Notes: generated by a model not told the origin, from the sequence alone. A stretch of 35,817 nt of DNA from Pseudomonadota bacterium (GCA_018001635.1 JAGNHS010000033.1:1-35817), one strand, 5' to 3'. Positions 17,263-26,299 are shown, counted from the first letter of the stretch. Program-made: numbers and translations.

Positions 17263-18927
17263 TCAAAAACAGCCCTCGGGTCCAATAGGGCTTTGCTTTT
17301 TATAGCGGGGATAAGCCTCAACAAAAAGGGGCTTGGGCGCTATGAGCGGAGCATGATAGGAATCGTCGTCTAATCCTTGAATGTCTGTGGCGACAGGATG
17401 GGCGTTCCAGTTTGTGCACCAAACGGCGTTAGCTTCTTTGAGAGAGCGGCTTAAGGAGCTTTGAGGATTGCTCAATTCATAAAGTTTAAAATCTTCTTCT
17501 TTTGTCATACCCAAATTGGCCGCGATTCCTCGCCCAAAGGGTGAGTCAGCTCCTTGACGTGTGATGTAGAAAACCTTTTTGCATCCAATGTTTTTTAAAA
17601 CAAGTACAGGGGCTAAATCGGTCCAACCTGCGGCTGTGACCATGTTGGTGTTAGGAAGTTCTAAAAATCGGGATAAGCCTGGCTCAGAAATTGAGGCCAG
17701 TAGGGCAGTTTTCCATCTGGCGTTATAGAGTGAGTGGCTTTTTTGGGTTTTAAGATCGTCAAATTTATTTATATTTTGATTAAGCTTGTTGAGGTCAGCG
17801 TCGTGTCCCCAGTAGGCAAATTTAATTTTATTAAAAATATCAAATTTAAAATTTTCAAATCCGTTATTGTCTTTGTAGAGCGAAAATCCCTTAAGAAATT
17901 CTTTGGATTCATTTTCCTCTAATAGTCCCGAAGAAATTAAAGTGTGAGTGTATTGGCCAACAAAGTCATTTAATCTCGAATCAACGTCGATTTCTTTTGC
18001 AATCGCCTTATTGCGATATGTGATCATGAGTGACTTTATTTTTGCATCACAATTCTTATCGAGGGCTACAAGTTCTTTCCATTGTAGACCTACGGCTTTG
18101 GTGGAGCATTGATCTAAGAATTCCTTCATTCCAGAGTGATCATAATAATGGGATCCACCTCTTCCGGCTAAAAAATTAGCGATTCTAGCAAATCGAGACA
18201 CCACGCTAGGAAATGAAATGATGCCTGGTCTAAAGAAGATTCTTCTGTCAGAGGCATCAAAAGATCCGAAAGTTTCGATAGAAGCCAAAACTTCTTTTAA
18301 TCTGAATTTGAATAACTCAATGTTGGCTGGGTTTTTTAGAAAACTAATAATCTCAGGATTTAGTAAATTTTTAATGTCTGAAGAATTTAAAAGTTTTAAA
18401 ATGTTGGAACTAAGTTCCAACATTTGTGTAGGGTTAAGGGTGTGTATCTTGTCTGCAGTGATACCCTTTTTCTTTAAGTCTTCAGCAATTTTATTTACAG
18501 AAGAGGCAAGATCAAAGACAGCTGCAAAATCATCACTTTTCTTAACAATGTCCACATAGGCCCAAAGGGATTTCATCATAAGGGCCGCTCGAAAGGCGAA
18601 GTCTTGTTGAGTGCACGAAGGGCAATCCCATAGAGCTGGGTTTTGAAGAGCGCTTTCATAGAGGAAGCTTGTGACAGAGCCCGAGCTTCCGCCAGCTATG
18701 CCATCGAAAAACCCAAAATGCTCAAGAACCCGAGATACGGAATTCATGTGTGCCATGATGAGTTCACCATTTCCGCGAATGGCCACACAAAGTTCTGGGT
18801 CAGCTTTTCTGAGCGTCATGGATTTTCGTTCAGGATTTGGATAGGCTGCACTTTGATTGGAAATAAACAATATAGAAAAAAATTGAAGTATAAAAATAGT
18901 TTTAAAAAAAGCCTTAGATAATTTCAT
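17263..18927 (-). CDS. Exported patatin-like protein
   Basis: The product has 554 residues. A signal peptide (about 1-28, ending NQSAA) precedes the patatin-like elements: CVAIRGNGE (47-55) as the oxyanion-hole strand and IAGGSSGS (77-84), a G-x-S-x-G nucleophile elbow with Ser81. A long helical insertion (about 100-420) separates this from AAGWTDLAPV (432-441), which lies where patatins carry the D-G-(G/A) catalytic aspartate. The usual Asp there reads Ala, and Asp437 is three residues on, so activity is uncertain. Family members are lipid acyl hydrolases, and in predators or pathogens often act on host membranes. It is the last gene of a three-gene set, 8 bp after the preceding stop. Usual patatins are 250-400 residues. 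Confidence 0.7.
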   Translation of the reverse strand: MKLSKAFFKTIFILQFFSILFISNQSAAYPNPERKSMTLRKADPELCVAIRGNGELIMAHMNSVSRVLEHFGFFDGIAGGSSGSVTSFLYESALQNPALWDCPSCTQQDFAFRAALMMKSLWAYVDIVKKSDDFAAVFDLASSVNKIAEDLKKKGITADKIHTLNPTQMLELSSNILKLLNSSDIKNLLNPEIISFLKNPANIELFKFRLKEVLASIETFGSFDASDRRIFFRPGIISFPSVVSRFARIANFLAGRGGSHYYDHSGMKEFLDQCSTKAVGLQWKELVALDKNCDAKIKSLMITYRNKAIAKEIDVDSRLNDFVGQYTHTLISSGLLEENESKEFLKGFSLYKDNNGFENFKFDIFNKIKFAYWGHDADLNKLNQNINKFDDLKTQKSHSLYNARWKTALLASISEPGLSRFLELPNTNMVTAAGWTDLAPVLVLKNIGCKKVFYITRQGADSPFGRGIAANLGMTKEEDFKLYELSNPQSSLSRSLKEANAVWCTNWNAHPVATDIQGLDDDSYHAPLIAPKPLFVEAYPRYKKQSPIGPEGCF

Positions 18928-18935
18928 ATAATTTT

Positions 18936-21446
18936 TTATTGTCCTACACTACTAAAGTTTGCGTTTCGAGTTTGAGTTAAGGAGTGCTGACAAGCTCGGA
19001 TGGGCTCGTTTCGTCTAATTTTGCGATACAATCGACTCAAGGCCTCGTTAAATAATATGGCTTTTTCAGTTGATATCTTTTTTATTCCTTTTTGCATTCG
19101 TGCTTCAAATCCAATTCGAACAAGCTCCAAATCGTTGATCTGGTTTTGGGCCGGCAGTAAAAGCCAATGCACATTGTAAACAGGATTGTTACGAGCTCCG
19201 TTGGCATTGCGATCCAGTACAGCTTGGTGAACAGATTGCGCTGCTGATACTAGCCAACGTTCTGCTTGATCCAATGTTTTAAAATTCAAATCTTTGTGCC
19301 AAATGCGATCCACAATCGAGACTGCTTTTGATCCCGACATAAGATTTTCACCTTGGTGGTTTTTTGAAAGAAATTCGTTGGGTAAATTTCGAATATCTTC
19401 AAAGAGTATCGTTTTACCTGTGGCGGGATCCTTGTCGAGTTTATAAAAGGCTTTTAAAAATTCAGGAACTTTGCGCTCTTCTAAATAGCGCTTGAGTGAC
19501 CAAGAATCACTCACAATAGTTCCGTCAATAAGTTTGGCGTCAGTGGGTTTCCATCTTTCTTGATAAGTAGAATTTCTTCGCCAATCGCTTTGAATTTGTT
19601 CAGCGGCAACAACGTTAAGTGCATTCATTCCGGAGACCTTAACAATCGGGACATCGCTAATACCGTGATAATTATAAAGTTCAGGTTGCCCCGCTCTATC
19701 AACAGCATATTTGGTGAGTTCTCGGATGGAGGGTGGATTCTCATAGCCCAAATGCTTTAAAAGTCGATAAGCAGCTTTGGCAACCGCTGAAGGAGTTCTA
19801 AAACCACGATCCGGCATATATTTCAGCATATTAAAAACTGAATCAAAAAATCCCCATCTATTTTTATTGTCTACATTGGCCAAAAAACCTGGTGCACGAT
19901 CGTAAAAATATCGAATGATAGTAGGATGTTCCATGTCGAGCCCTAATTCGTCGGCTCCACTTGTTAAATTTCCATCAAAGCGTCGAATCAATTCTAGACT
20001 TGCCAGTTCAGTTTGACGCTGAACTTCAAAGGGTTGGGGCGTGGCTGGTCCTCGTAGAATGTCACGTAAGAGGGAGTCTCGATCGGGAGTCAGTGCCGTT
20101 TCATGGAAGCATTCAAAGGAAATCACTCTTTCATGTTTTCTGTAGTTTCGTTCAACAATATTTTCTTTAGAAATTGCTTTAGGGTCAGTCGCGGCTAAGA
20201 GCTCTTTCATGAATCGATCTTGTTCTCGATAAATTTCCATTTTTTGAGCAAATGTTACGGCTCCTCGCTTTTGAGCTTTGCGTTTATCGTAACCCCAGGT
20301 TCTTCTCACATGGTTTCCATCGTGATGAAATCGATCTAAGGGAGAGTTGTGATGTCGATCTATTCGAGTCGTGGTGCTGGCAACATCAAGAATTCCAAGC
20401 GGTGCCACTCTAGTTCGCATTAGAAATTCAAATGAGGCTCCAACAGAGTCTGGAAATAGGACAATTTCAGGATCTGAGAGAAGATATGAAAATTGATATT
20501 TGTAACGATTGTAATGGTAAAGCTCAAGGAGTTTGGGCGTGTTTCCAATAACCCAAGAGAGTTCAACATCGTGCCAATTTATTCCCTTTGGGTATTTTAA
20601 ACGTTCGCGAATGTCGAAAACAAGAGCGGCTCGTTCAAGTGCTTGTAGTGTTTTTCTATAAGGATAAGGTTTTTTAAAAGCTCCATAAATTCGTGATTCG
20701 GTACCCGAACCTTGAATTTCGGTAAGTTCTTTTATGGCATTTGTGCAAAGTTTATCAAAGGCTTTGTCTTGAGCTCGAAAATTTCTAATTTCATCTGTAT
20801 CAAAATCTTTTAATAGTATTTTTACGGACTCTTCGAATTCAGGGAAGGAAGCAATTTCACCATATTTTTGAAGTCGCTCATGGAAAGTGGCGTAGGATTC
20901 AACTGGGTTCATGCCCATCGTTTTCCAACTAATAAGTTCTGGCGTGGATTGGTTTTTTACTTTTGGAAATAAAGTCTTTAAAGTTTCAAAAAAAGGAAAC
21001 TGTGAAATTTTTTCATTCAAATCTGTTTTGAACCCTGTGATTTCTTGGACGAGATTTAGAAAGTGCGTCACTTCATCCATAGCTTCAAGGGTAGGTCGAA
21101 ATGGAAAAGCTTCTTTAAAGGGTGGATCATAGGGGTAGTCTTCTACAACGACTTCAAACTTGAAATTCACATGGTATAGACTCGTTCGCACTCTTTCTCT
21201 GAGCATTTGAAGAGTTCGATCTCCTGCGACGGCATCTTTTAAGGCGGGAGAATCAATGATGTGAGCAATTTCAATCATGAGAGCTTTTGCTTCAGGGAGA
21301 GCGGTTAATTCACCTTCTCTTTGAAGACGGCTTAAAATATCTTCAGCATAAGATTGAATTGTGAAAACAAAGCTGAATGCGAAGATAAGTGAAGCTTTTA
21401 AAAAGTGAGATCTTATTAAAATTCTAGGAGTTCTTAATGAGTTCAT
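18936..21446 (-). CDS. Exported protein with HDxxH/HE signature, unknown family (long paralogue)
   Basis: The product has 836 residues. A signal peptide follows a basic N-terminus (cleavage near QSYA-E, residue 34). The central region shares with the preceding gene's product the pattern P369-x-D371-x3-H375-D376-x-x-H379 and a later H448-E449, which looks like a metal-binding site. The surrounding lines also align (a G-I/L run about 20 residues before the motif). The C-terminal 350 residues have no counterpart in the shorter paralogue and no motif I recognise. A cluster of basic residues follows the HD motif (WGYDKRKAQKRG). It overlaps the upstream gene by 4 bp (ATGA), so translation is coupled. 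Function unknown; an exported metal-dependent hydrolase is only a guess. Confidence 0.65.
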   Translation of the reverse strand: MNSLRTPRILIRSHFLKASLIFAFSFVFTIQSYAEDILSRLQREGELTALPEAKALMIEIAHIIDSPALKDAVAGDRTLQMLRERVRTSLYHVNFKFEVVVEDYPYDPPFKEAFPFRPTLEAMDEVTHFLNLVQEITGFKTDLNEKISQFPFFETLKTLFPKVKNQSTPELISWKTMGMNPVESYATFHERLQKYGEIASFPEFEESVKILLKDFDTDEIRNFRAQDKAFDKLCTNAIKELTEIQGSGTESRIYGAFKKPYPYRKTLQALERAALVFDIRERLKYPKGINWHDVELSWVIGNTPKLLELYHYNRYKYQFSYLLSDPEIVLFPDSVGASFEFLMRTRVAPLGILDVASTTTRIDRHHNSPLDRFHHDGNHVRRTWGYDKRKAQKRGAVTFAQKMEIYREQDRFMKELLAATDPKAISKENIVERNYRKHERVISFECFHETALTPDRDSLLRDILRGPATPQPFEVQRQTELASLELIRRFDGNLTSGADELGLDMEHPTIIRYFYDRAPGFLANVDNKNRWGFFDSVFNMLKYMPDRGFRTPSAVAKAAYRLLKHLGYENPPSIRELTKYAVDRAGQPELYNYHGISDVPIVKVSGMNALNVVAAEQIQSDWRRNSTYQERWKPTDAKLIDGTIVSDSWSLKRYLEERKVPEFLKAFYKLDKDPATGKTILFEDIRNLPNEFLSKNHQGENLMSGSKAVSIVDRIWHKDLNFKTLDQAERWLVSAAQSVHQAVLDRNANGARNNPVYNVHWLLLPAQNQINDLELVRIGFEARMQKGIKKISTEKAILFNEALSRLYRKIRRNEPIRACQHSLTQTRNANFSSVGQ

Positions 21447-22912
21447 GACGGATTCTCTTTCGGGGTTAATTGAAGAATTGGAGTACTAAGGGATTCTGAA
21501 CAAAGTCCATCTCGTTTGAGTTCTCTCGCTTGGATTTCTAGAAAATTCTTTTTAAAAAATCCACCCACTAAACGAAATGCAAAATCAAGTGAGTCTTGGT
21601 AGCCTTCGGAAAAAAGTTTTCCTTTGAGTATGTAATCATAATGATGGCGGGTGTGCAGTAATTCCTCTATGACGTTGCGTTCGTTTTCAAAGGCATCTAA
21701 ATTAATTTTTCCATCTTCGTCGGGTTTTAGGACTCTAAATCCGCTTTCATGCGTGAAGTGATAATACACCAACATCATCATTCTCTTCTTTTTGAGATCA
21801 GTTTCGGCAATCCACATGCGATTGAATTGCTGATTCACCTTTTCCCATTCTTCAGGGTTTCCCGGGATGGCAGGAGTGAGGTTAAAAAACGCATGAGCAA
21901 AATCGTGTTCTAAGAAATCCGCAGGGCCCGTAAAAATACGACCGTCAGCTGTGTTTTCATTTAATGAGTGAGAAATAAGTCCGAAAATTGAGAGTTTTTG
22001 ACCGTATATAAAACTCACTCCAGCTAAATTTATAGACTCGTTGAGAGCGACAAAGGCTTCCTCGGGATACTTAAGTCCAAAAGTTCTAGCATCACTTCTT
22101 TCTAGGCCAAAGCGTTCAAAAGCCTCATCGCTTGGAAAAGGAATATTTTTATATCTACGAACGTCGTTGAATTCTGGTCTAGAAAATAGAGCCATAAGAT
22201 TTGTGAATTCAAAGATTGAAATATCTGAATTCATGTCGATGTCTTGAAAAATTTTTAGAGCTTCACGAATTCCCTTTATGGCCTCTTCGCGGCTTTGTGT
22301 TGCTGTATTAAAAAAGGGAACGGCCCAGGTGTCCACATAGAGTGTTTTTTCTCCAGCTAAATCCATGAGTCGTTGTTCTTCTTGTGTGGGTAGAGTTTTA
22401 AGAAGTTTTCCTTTGGGGCCAACGAAGTTTTCAATAAAGTCTTTAGAATCTTTATAGTCAGCTACAAAGCCTTGAGCTTTGTGAACTTCAATGAGTCGAT
22501 TGAGTTCCTTTATTAAAGTGATATTTTCTGGGTCATGACGGAGTAAGTCTCTGATTCGCGCAGTGTGCACGATTAAATCGGCTTCTCGTTCAAGCTGGTG
22601 CTTTTTTATTCTGCTGAGTTTGGCATCAAAAATTTCATTAAAGTTTGAGAGGTAATTCGATAGATCCTCTCGCATCCAAAGAATCATCTTCTTGTATTTT
22701 TCACCTATAAAAACCTCTTTAGCTATTTCGATGGCTTTGGCTGTGGGTTTTTTTATTTTTAATTGGCGAGCCACTGAGATGTCTTCACTGGTGGGATGTA
22801 GAAGCTGAGTTTCTGGGCTTGAGTGGATTGAAGAAAATGGAGACAAACATATAAGAGAGAAAAATAACTTTGCGAAAATTTCATAAGATTTTATTGATAG
22901 CAATTTTCGCAC
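21443..22912 (-). CDS. Exported protein with HDxxH/HE signature, unknown family (short paralogue)
   Basis: The product has 489 residues from a GTG at 22912; no Shine-Dalgarno is evident, and a TTG three codons on is an alternative. A signal peptide spans about 1-32 (IFAKLFFSLICLSPFSSIHS). The mature protein is helical and charged up to about 290. It then carries P330-A-D332-x3-H336-D337-F-A-H340 and, 48 residues later, H388-E389 (YYHFTHES), plus LLHTRHHYDY (418-427). The same HD-x-x-H ... H-E arrangement recurs in the next gene, so the two are diverged paralogues in tandem. It is the first gene of the three-gene exported set. Function unknown. Confidence 0.65.
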   Translation of the reverse strand: MRKLLSIKSYEIFAKLFFSLICLSPFSSIHSSPETQLLHPTSEDISVARQLKIKKPTAKAIEIAKEVFIGEKYKKMILWMREDLSNYLSNFNEIFDAKLSRIKKHQLEREADLIVHTARIRDLLRHDPENITLIKELNRLIEVHKAQGFVADYKDSKDFIENFVGPKGKLLKTLPTQEEQRLMDLAGEKTLYVDTWAVPFFNTATQSREEAIKGIREALKIFQDIDMNSDISIFEFTNLMALFSRPEFNDVRRYKNIPFPSDEAFERFGLERSDARTFGLKYPEEAFVALNESINLAGVSFIYGQKLSIFGLISHSLNENTADGRIFTGPADFLEHDFAHAFFNLTPAIPGNPEEWEKVNQQFNRMWIAETDLKKKRMMMLVYYHFTHESGFRVLKPDEDGKINLDAFENERNVIEELLHTRHHYDYILKGKLFSEGYQDSLDFAFRLVGGFFKKNFLEIQARELKRDGLCSESLSTPILQLTPKENPS

Positions 22913-22951
22913 CGCGCAAAGCTATCTTAGGGGATCTTTAAACGCAAGAAA

Positions 22952-22979
22952 TTTATAATAGATTTTTAGATAAAGTCGA
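22952..22979 (-). promoter_or_regulatory. Candidate promoter of the three-gene exported set
   Basis: On the minus strand TCGACT (22979-22974, four of six) and TATAAA (22957-22952, five of six) are 16 bp apart. They lie 40 bp upstream of the GTG at 22912. Confidence 0.35.
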
Positions 22980-22981
22980 GT

Positions 22982-23983
22982 CTAAGGAGCCCCGGATTCA
23001 TGCATCGACTCTATTAAGGCATCAAGGCTTTTAATGTCAAAGTGATCTCTTATCTCAGGGTCAGTCGCGGTTAATATATTATAAATCTTCTCTTCATATT
23101 CCTTAAAAAAATTAATCATTCTAAGTTTTTCGGGATCTTTTCGATACGCTAAATAATCTGGAATCTTAAGGCCTAGGAATATCTTCTTATGAAAAGATTT
23201 GGCTAAAGTGTAAAAGTCGAAATTATAAGGGATATTTAAGAGATCTTTTTTTCCTAAGGATTGGGGGCGAATGTTCGGAGGAATGTATTCGGCCTCATAG
23301 TGAATAGTGGTGGGGATTATGGCTTTGCCTTTTTTAGGTCGATAAATGGCACCTGCAAAATCAATGATTCGAACGCTTCCATCTGGGCACAGAACGGAAT
23401 TGGCGCCTTTGGCGTCCATGTGGAGCGTTTCTGTTTTGTGGAGTGTTTGATAGGCTTCAAAGGTTTTGCGAAATAAGATTAATGCTTCTTTAAATTTTGA
23501 TTCGTTAGACAGGCTTTGATTAGTTTCAATTTCCTTTAATTTATGAAGAACAGAATCTCCCTCTATGAATTCTGATTCCCATACTTTTTTGGTTCCATTG
23601 TATTTAAATCCATATGTTTTGGGTGTTACTTTGGCGAGTCTAGGGTGATCTTTTCGTATTTGTTTGAGGACTTTGTCTTGATGCTTTAGGGATTCCCATC
23701 TTTCATCTTGCATGGGCGCGCCATCCATAGGTCTTCGATGGGCCACAATTTCGGAATCAGAGAGGCGTCTAACAACAACTACTTCAAAAATGTTTCCCTT
23801 GTGAGATTTTTCCTCTGATTCAGTTCCTAGTTTTCGATAGTTTTCGATGCCAGGCGTAGGAAATCTTTCGGTGCTTGCTTGGGCAATTTGAACAAGTGAT
23901 CTTATGCATATATCTAGAACGGCATAACTCTTCAGGCTCGTTAAAAGAGCTAAGGAAACTAAGACTTTGATGGAAAATTTCAC
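22982..23983 (-). CDS. Exported protein-kinase-like enzyme
   Basis: The product has 333 residues from a GTG start. A clear signal peptide (1-21, VLVSLALLTSLKSYA) sends it out of the cytoplasm, which is unusual for a kinase fold. Hinge-like ESEFIEGDSVLHKL (136-149) is followed by the catalytic loop LHMDAKGANSVL (187-198) with H188, D190 and N195. The metal-binding strand RIIDFAGA (205-212) carries D208 with DFA in place of DFG. A P+1/APE-like EYIPPNIRP (232-240) and NFDFYTL with D256, the alpha-F aspartate, follow. The beta-3 lysine and glycine loop are not clear (IVAHRR, 79-84). It is therefore probably a phosphotransferase of the protein-kinase or aminoglycoside-kinase superfamily; the substrate is unknown. 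It is read toward the three-gene exported set but has its own possible promoter. Confidence 0.75.
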   Translation of the reverse strand: MKFSIKVLVSLALLTSLKSYAVLDICIRSLVQIAQASTERFPTPGIENYRKLGTESEEKSHKGNIFEVVVVRRLSDSEIVAHRRPMDGAPMQDERWESLKHQDKVLKQIRKDHPRLAKVTPKTYGFKYNGTKKVWESEFIEGDSVLHKLKEIETNQSLSNESKFKEALILFRKTFEAYQTLHKTETLHMDAKGANSVLCPDGSVRIIDFAGAIYRPKKGKAIIPTTIHYEAEYIPPNIRPQSLGKKDLLNIPYNFDFYTLAKSFHKKIFLGLKIPDYLAYRKDPEKLRMINFFKEYEEKIYNILTATDPEIRDHFDIKSLDALIESMHESGAP

Positions 23984-23992
23984 TTTAATTAA

Positions 23993-24023
23993 ATTATATC
24001 CTCTTCCGATTTTTTCTTGTCAT
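23993..24023 (-). promoter_or_regulatory. Candidate promoter of the kinase-like gene
   Basis: On the minus strand ATGACA (24023-24018, five of six) and a perfect TATAAT (23998-23993) are separated by 19 bp. The -10 ends only 9 nt from the GTG at 23983, so transcripts would be almost leaderless. Either the start is leaderless or this is not the real promoter. Confidence 0.35.
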
Positions 24024-24161
24024 AAGTTTTTAGCATGAGTGTTTGTTTTTTGACGTCTATCTTTAGTTTGATTTTCGTTTGAATTTAATAATTTAAATTA
24101 CATTGATGCTATTAATTTTAATGAAACTAATCCGAAGATAATATTGAGGTTTTGATTTCTA

Positions 24162-25058
24162 ATGTTTAACATTTTAATCGTCGATGATGAGCCAGATTTG
24201 CTGGATATATTGGCTGATGAGTTAGAAGCTTTAGGAAAGTCGACTATTGTTAAAGCCAGCGATGGGCTCGATGCCTATCGAAAAGCTCGAAATCAACCTT
24301 TCGATTTAATTTGTACAGATTATAAAATGCCTCGTCTGACAGGTGGAGCTCTTATTCGAGCCTTGCGAGAGGCAAAATTTAATTCAAAAACACCTGTAAT
24401 CGTTATATCGGGCTTTCCCGATGAGGCTCGTTTTGAAATTGAACGAGATGGTCATATGTCGAATGTGACCATTGTATCGAAACCCTATAAACCTGATGAT
24501 CTCTTAGACATTTGTCGTAAATCTTTAGCCGCTTATAAACCTGAGTCAGAAACTAAAAAGTCTGATTCTGAAAATAAAGTTAAGCTAGATGTCGAATTTG
24601 TAAATCCGTTTTTAGAAGCGACTATAGAAACTGTAAAAAGCATGTGCCAAGTCCCCGACATAAAAGTCGATAAAACTTTTGTTCTAAAAGGGGATGAAAA
24701 TTTAAAGGTAGACATCTCAGGTGTATTGTCGATCGTGGCCCCTAAATTTATGGGAACAATTTATATTTCATTTCCAAAAGATACATTCTTGTCTCTGACT
24801 TCGAAAATGTTGGGTACTGAATTTAAAGAAATCACACCAGAGATTTCAGATGCGGCCGCTGAATTAACAAATATTATTTATAGCAATGCGAAAGGTGCTC
24901 TTAATAAAAAAAATCTTCAAATGGAAAAGGCTATTCCTTCGGTGGTGAATGGCGCGGGACATTCAGTCAATTCTCGAGACTCCTCGGCTTCCGTTGTGAC
25001 TCAATTCAGTTGTAGTTCTGGAATTTTTTATGTGAGTCTTGGGCTAAATAATAAGTAG
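24162..25058 (+). CDS. Response regulator with C-terminal CheX-like domain
   Basis: The product has 298 residues. Residues 1-122 are a CheY-type receiver with the acidic pair D8/D9, phosphoacceptor D53, the switch residue S83 and K107. After a charged linker, residues about 140-298 resemble CheC/CheX phosphatases. The helix SDAAAELTNIIYSNAKGAL (229-247) carries E234-x-x-N237, the ExxN catalytic pair that dephosphorylates CheY~P. A receiver joined to its own phosphatase-like domain could reset itself or act on another regulator, a point for inference. It is not adjacent to other chemotaxis genes. The SD is TTGAGG 12 nt from the ATG. Convergent with the HD-GYP-like gene, 18 bp away. Confidence 0.88.
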   Translation: MFNILIVDDEPDLLDILADELEALGKSTIVKASDGLDAYRKARNQPFDLICTDYKMPRLTGGALIRALREAKFNSKTPVIVISGFPDEARFEIERDGHMSNVTIVSKPYKPDDLLDICRKSLAAYKPESETKKSDSENKVKLDVEFVNPFLEATIETVKSMCQVPDIKVDKTFVLKGDENLKVDISGVLSIVAPKFMGTIYISFPKDTFLSLTSKMLGTEFKEITPEISDAAAELTNIIYSNAKGALNKKNLQMEKAIPSVVNGAGHSVNSRDSSASVVTQFSCSSGIFYVSLGLNNK

Positions 25059-25076
25059 TTAATTAGAGAAAACGGA

Positions 25077-26153
25077 TCAACCGCCTTTGCGAAGTTTCTT
25101 GTGAATATTAGCCAAGGTTTTTTCGTAAATGATTTTCTTTTGAGCGGCATCAATAGCCATATAGCTAAATATTCTATCAACAATATTTCCCTGATGTCTT
25201 CGTTCGTGAACTTCGCGATGATTCTGGGCTGCTTCCATGAGTGCATCTGGTATATTCGATGGGTTGTTAAGTAGTTCTTGTCGCTTTAAAATTTGAAAAA
25301 CGTCGACGGCAAGGGATAAAATTTTAACGAGGTCTGGTAATGATTTTGTTCGAGTGCCTCGAGGAAATCCTTCCCCGTTGTTGTATTCATGGTGATTTAA
25401 AATCATTTGGAGACCGGTTTCGGAAAGATCAGGAAGTTTCATTGTAGCCATAAGGTTGGCTTTGGCAGGGTGCTGCATGTAAAGCTTTAAAAATCCTGAA
25501 GGCCAACCTTCGGGATTTTTATAATATTCCTCAATGTCATCTTTTCTAAAATCTAAGAGGTTGATGTCCATAAACATCGAGGCCCCCTGAATGTCTATCA
25601 TGGCTCTTTTGGAACTGTAACCATTGGCGAGACCAAATAAGGTGGTCAACGATCTAATGGCGTAGGAGTCTTCCATTCGAGAAAGGTCTTTAAATTGTTT
25701 TAAAATATTATCTTCAAATGATTTTGTATCACTGAGTATGTTTTCGGTAATTTCATGGACGATGCTTCCGAGTTTCTTGATTTGACTCTCGGATGGGTTG
25801 TTGTCTTCGAGTAGGTCTAAGTAAAGATCGGTGATGAGCTCTTGGGTTTCGGCGCCAAGTTTATTAGGGTCGTCATCTTTGGCGTTAATTGTAGCGTTTA
25901 AAGTTTTTTTTCTGTTTTTTTTGAGTTTGTCTTTTGATCCATAGAGCTTTGGGTCGGGGTGAAGATAAAGTTTTTTCATCTTTTCTTCGTCAAGCTTCTC
26001 ACCTTCATGAACGAATAAAACGTATCTATCCAAAGTAGGAATTCGAACATAAAGATCGGCAATAACATTACCTTTAGGATCGGTGGGGACTTGTGAGACC
26101 GCCATAACCTGGAGCCCTGTTTGAGTTGTTAGGCCCGCCTGGCGTTTGGACAT
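25077..26153 (-). CDS. Degenerate HD-GYP-like protein
   Basis: The product has 358 residues. An N-terminal domain (about 10-65) resembles the small beta domain found before some HD-GYP modules. Residues about 160-345 follow the HD-GYP order with key losses. The first metal His is absent (SYAIRSL), and the HD pair reads M195-D196 in ASMFMDINLL. H228 (MQHP), H254-H255-E256 and GEGFP (260-264, for GYP) are kept, as is D284 (LAVDVFQIL). HD-GYP proteins hydrolyse cyclic di-GMP with two or three metals; losing part of the metal shell suggests a binding or regulatory role. PilZ and REC proteins elsewhere in the window fit a cyclic di-GMP setting. Confidence 0.82.
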   Translation of the reverse strand: MSKRQAGLTTQTGLQVMAVSQVPTDPKGNVIADLYVRIPTLDRYVLFVHEGEKLDEEKMKKLYLHPDPKLYGSKDKLKKNRKKTLNATINAKDDDPNKLGAETQELITDLYLDLLEDNNPSESQIKKLGSIVHEITENILSDTKSFEDNILKQFKDLSRMEDSYAIRSLTTLFGLANGYSSKRAMIDIQGASMFMDINLLDFRKDDIEEYYKNPEGWPSGFLKLYMQHPAKANLMATMKLPDLSETGLQMILNHHEYNNGEGFPRGTRTKSLPDLVKILSLAVDVFQILKRQELLNNPSNIPDALMEAAQNHREVHERRHQGNIVDRIFSYMAIDAAQKKIIYEKTLANIHKKLRKGG

Positions 26154-26299
26154 ATTATGATTCTAAGGGGTGACTTTGAGCTAGGGAAGGGCGTGGCTCC
26201 TTATTTTTTAAAATCGGCCCTAAAATCAGATAGATTGTGAAAGAACTTTTATTTAATTTTAAGTCGATTCCAATTTATTTCTATAAGATTCTCCTTTCT

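Noticed and set aside
17246-17268. TTTTGAA/TTCAAAA inverted repeat at the end of the patatin-like gene
   Set aside because: It is AT-only in character with a 9-nt loop and no T-run after it, so it is not a convincing terminator or operator.
26197-26202. AAGGAG on the minus strand upstream of the HD-GYP-like gene
   Set aside because: It is over 40 nt from the ATG at 26153 and no start codon follows at a usable distance.
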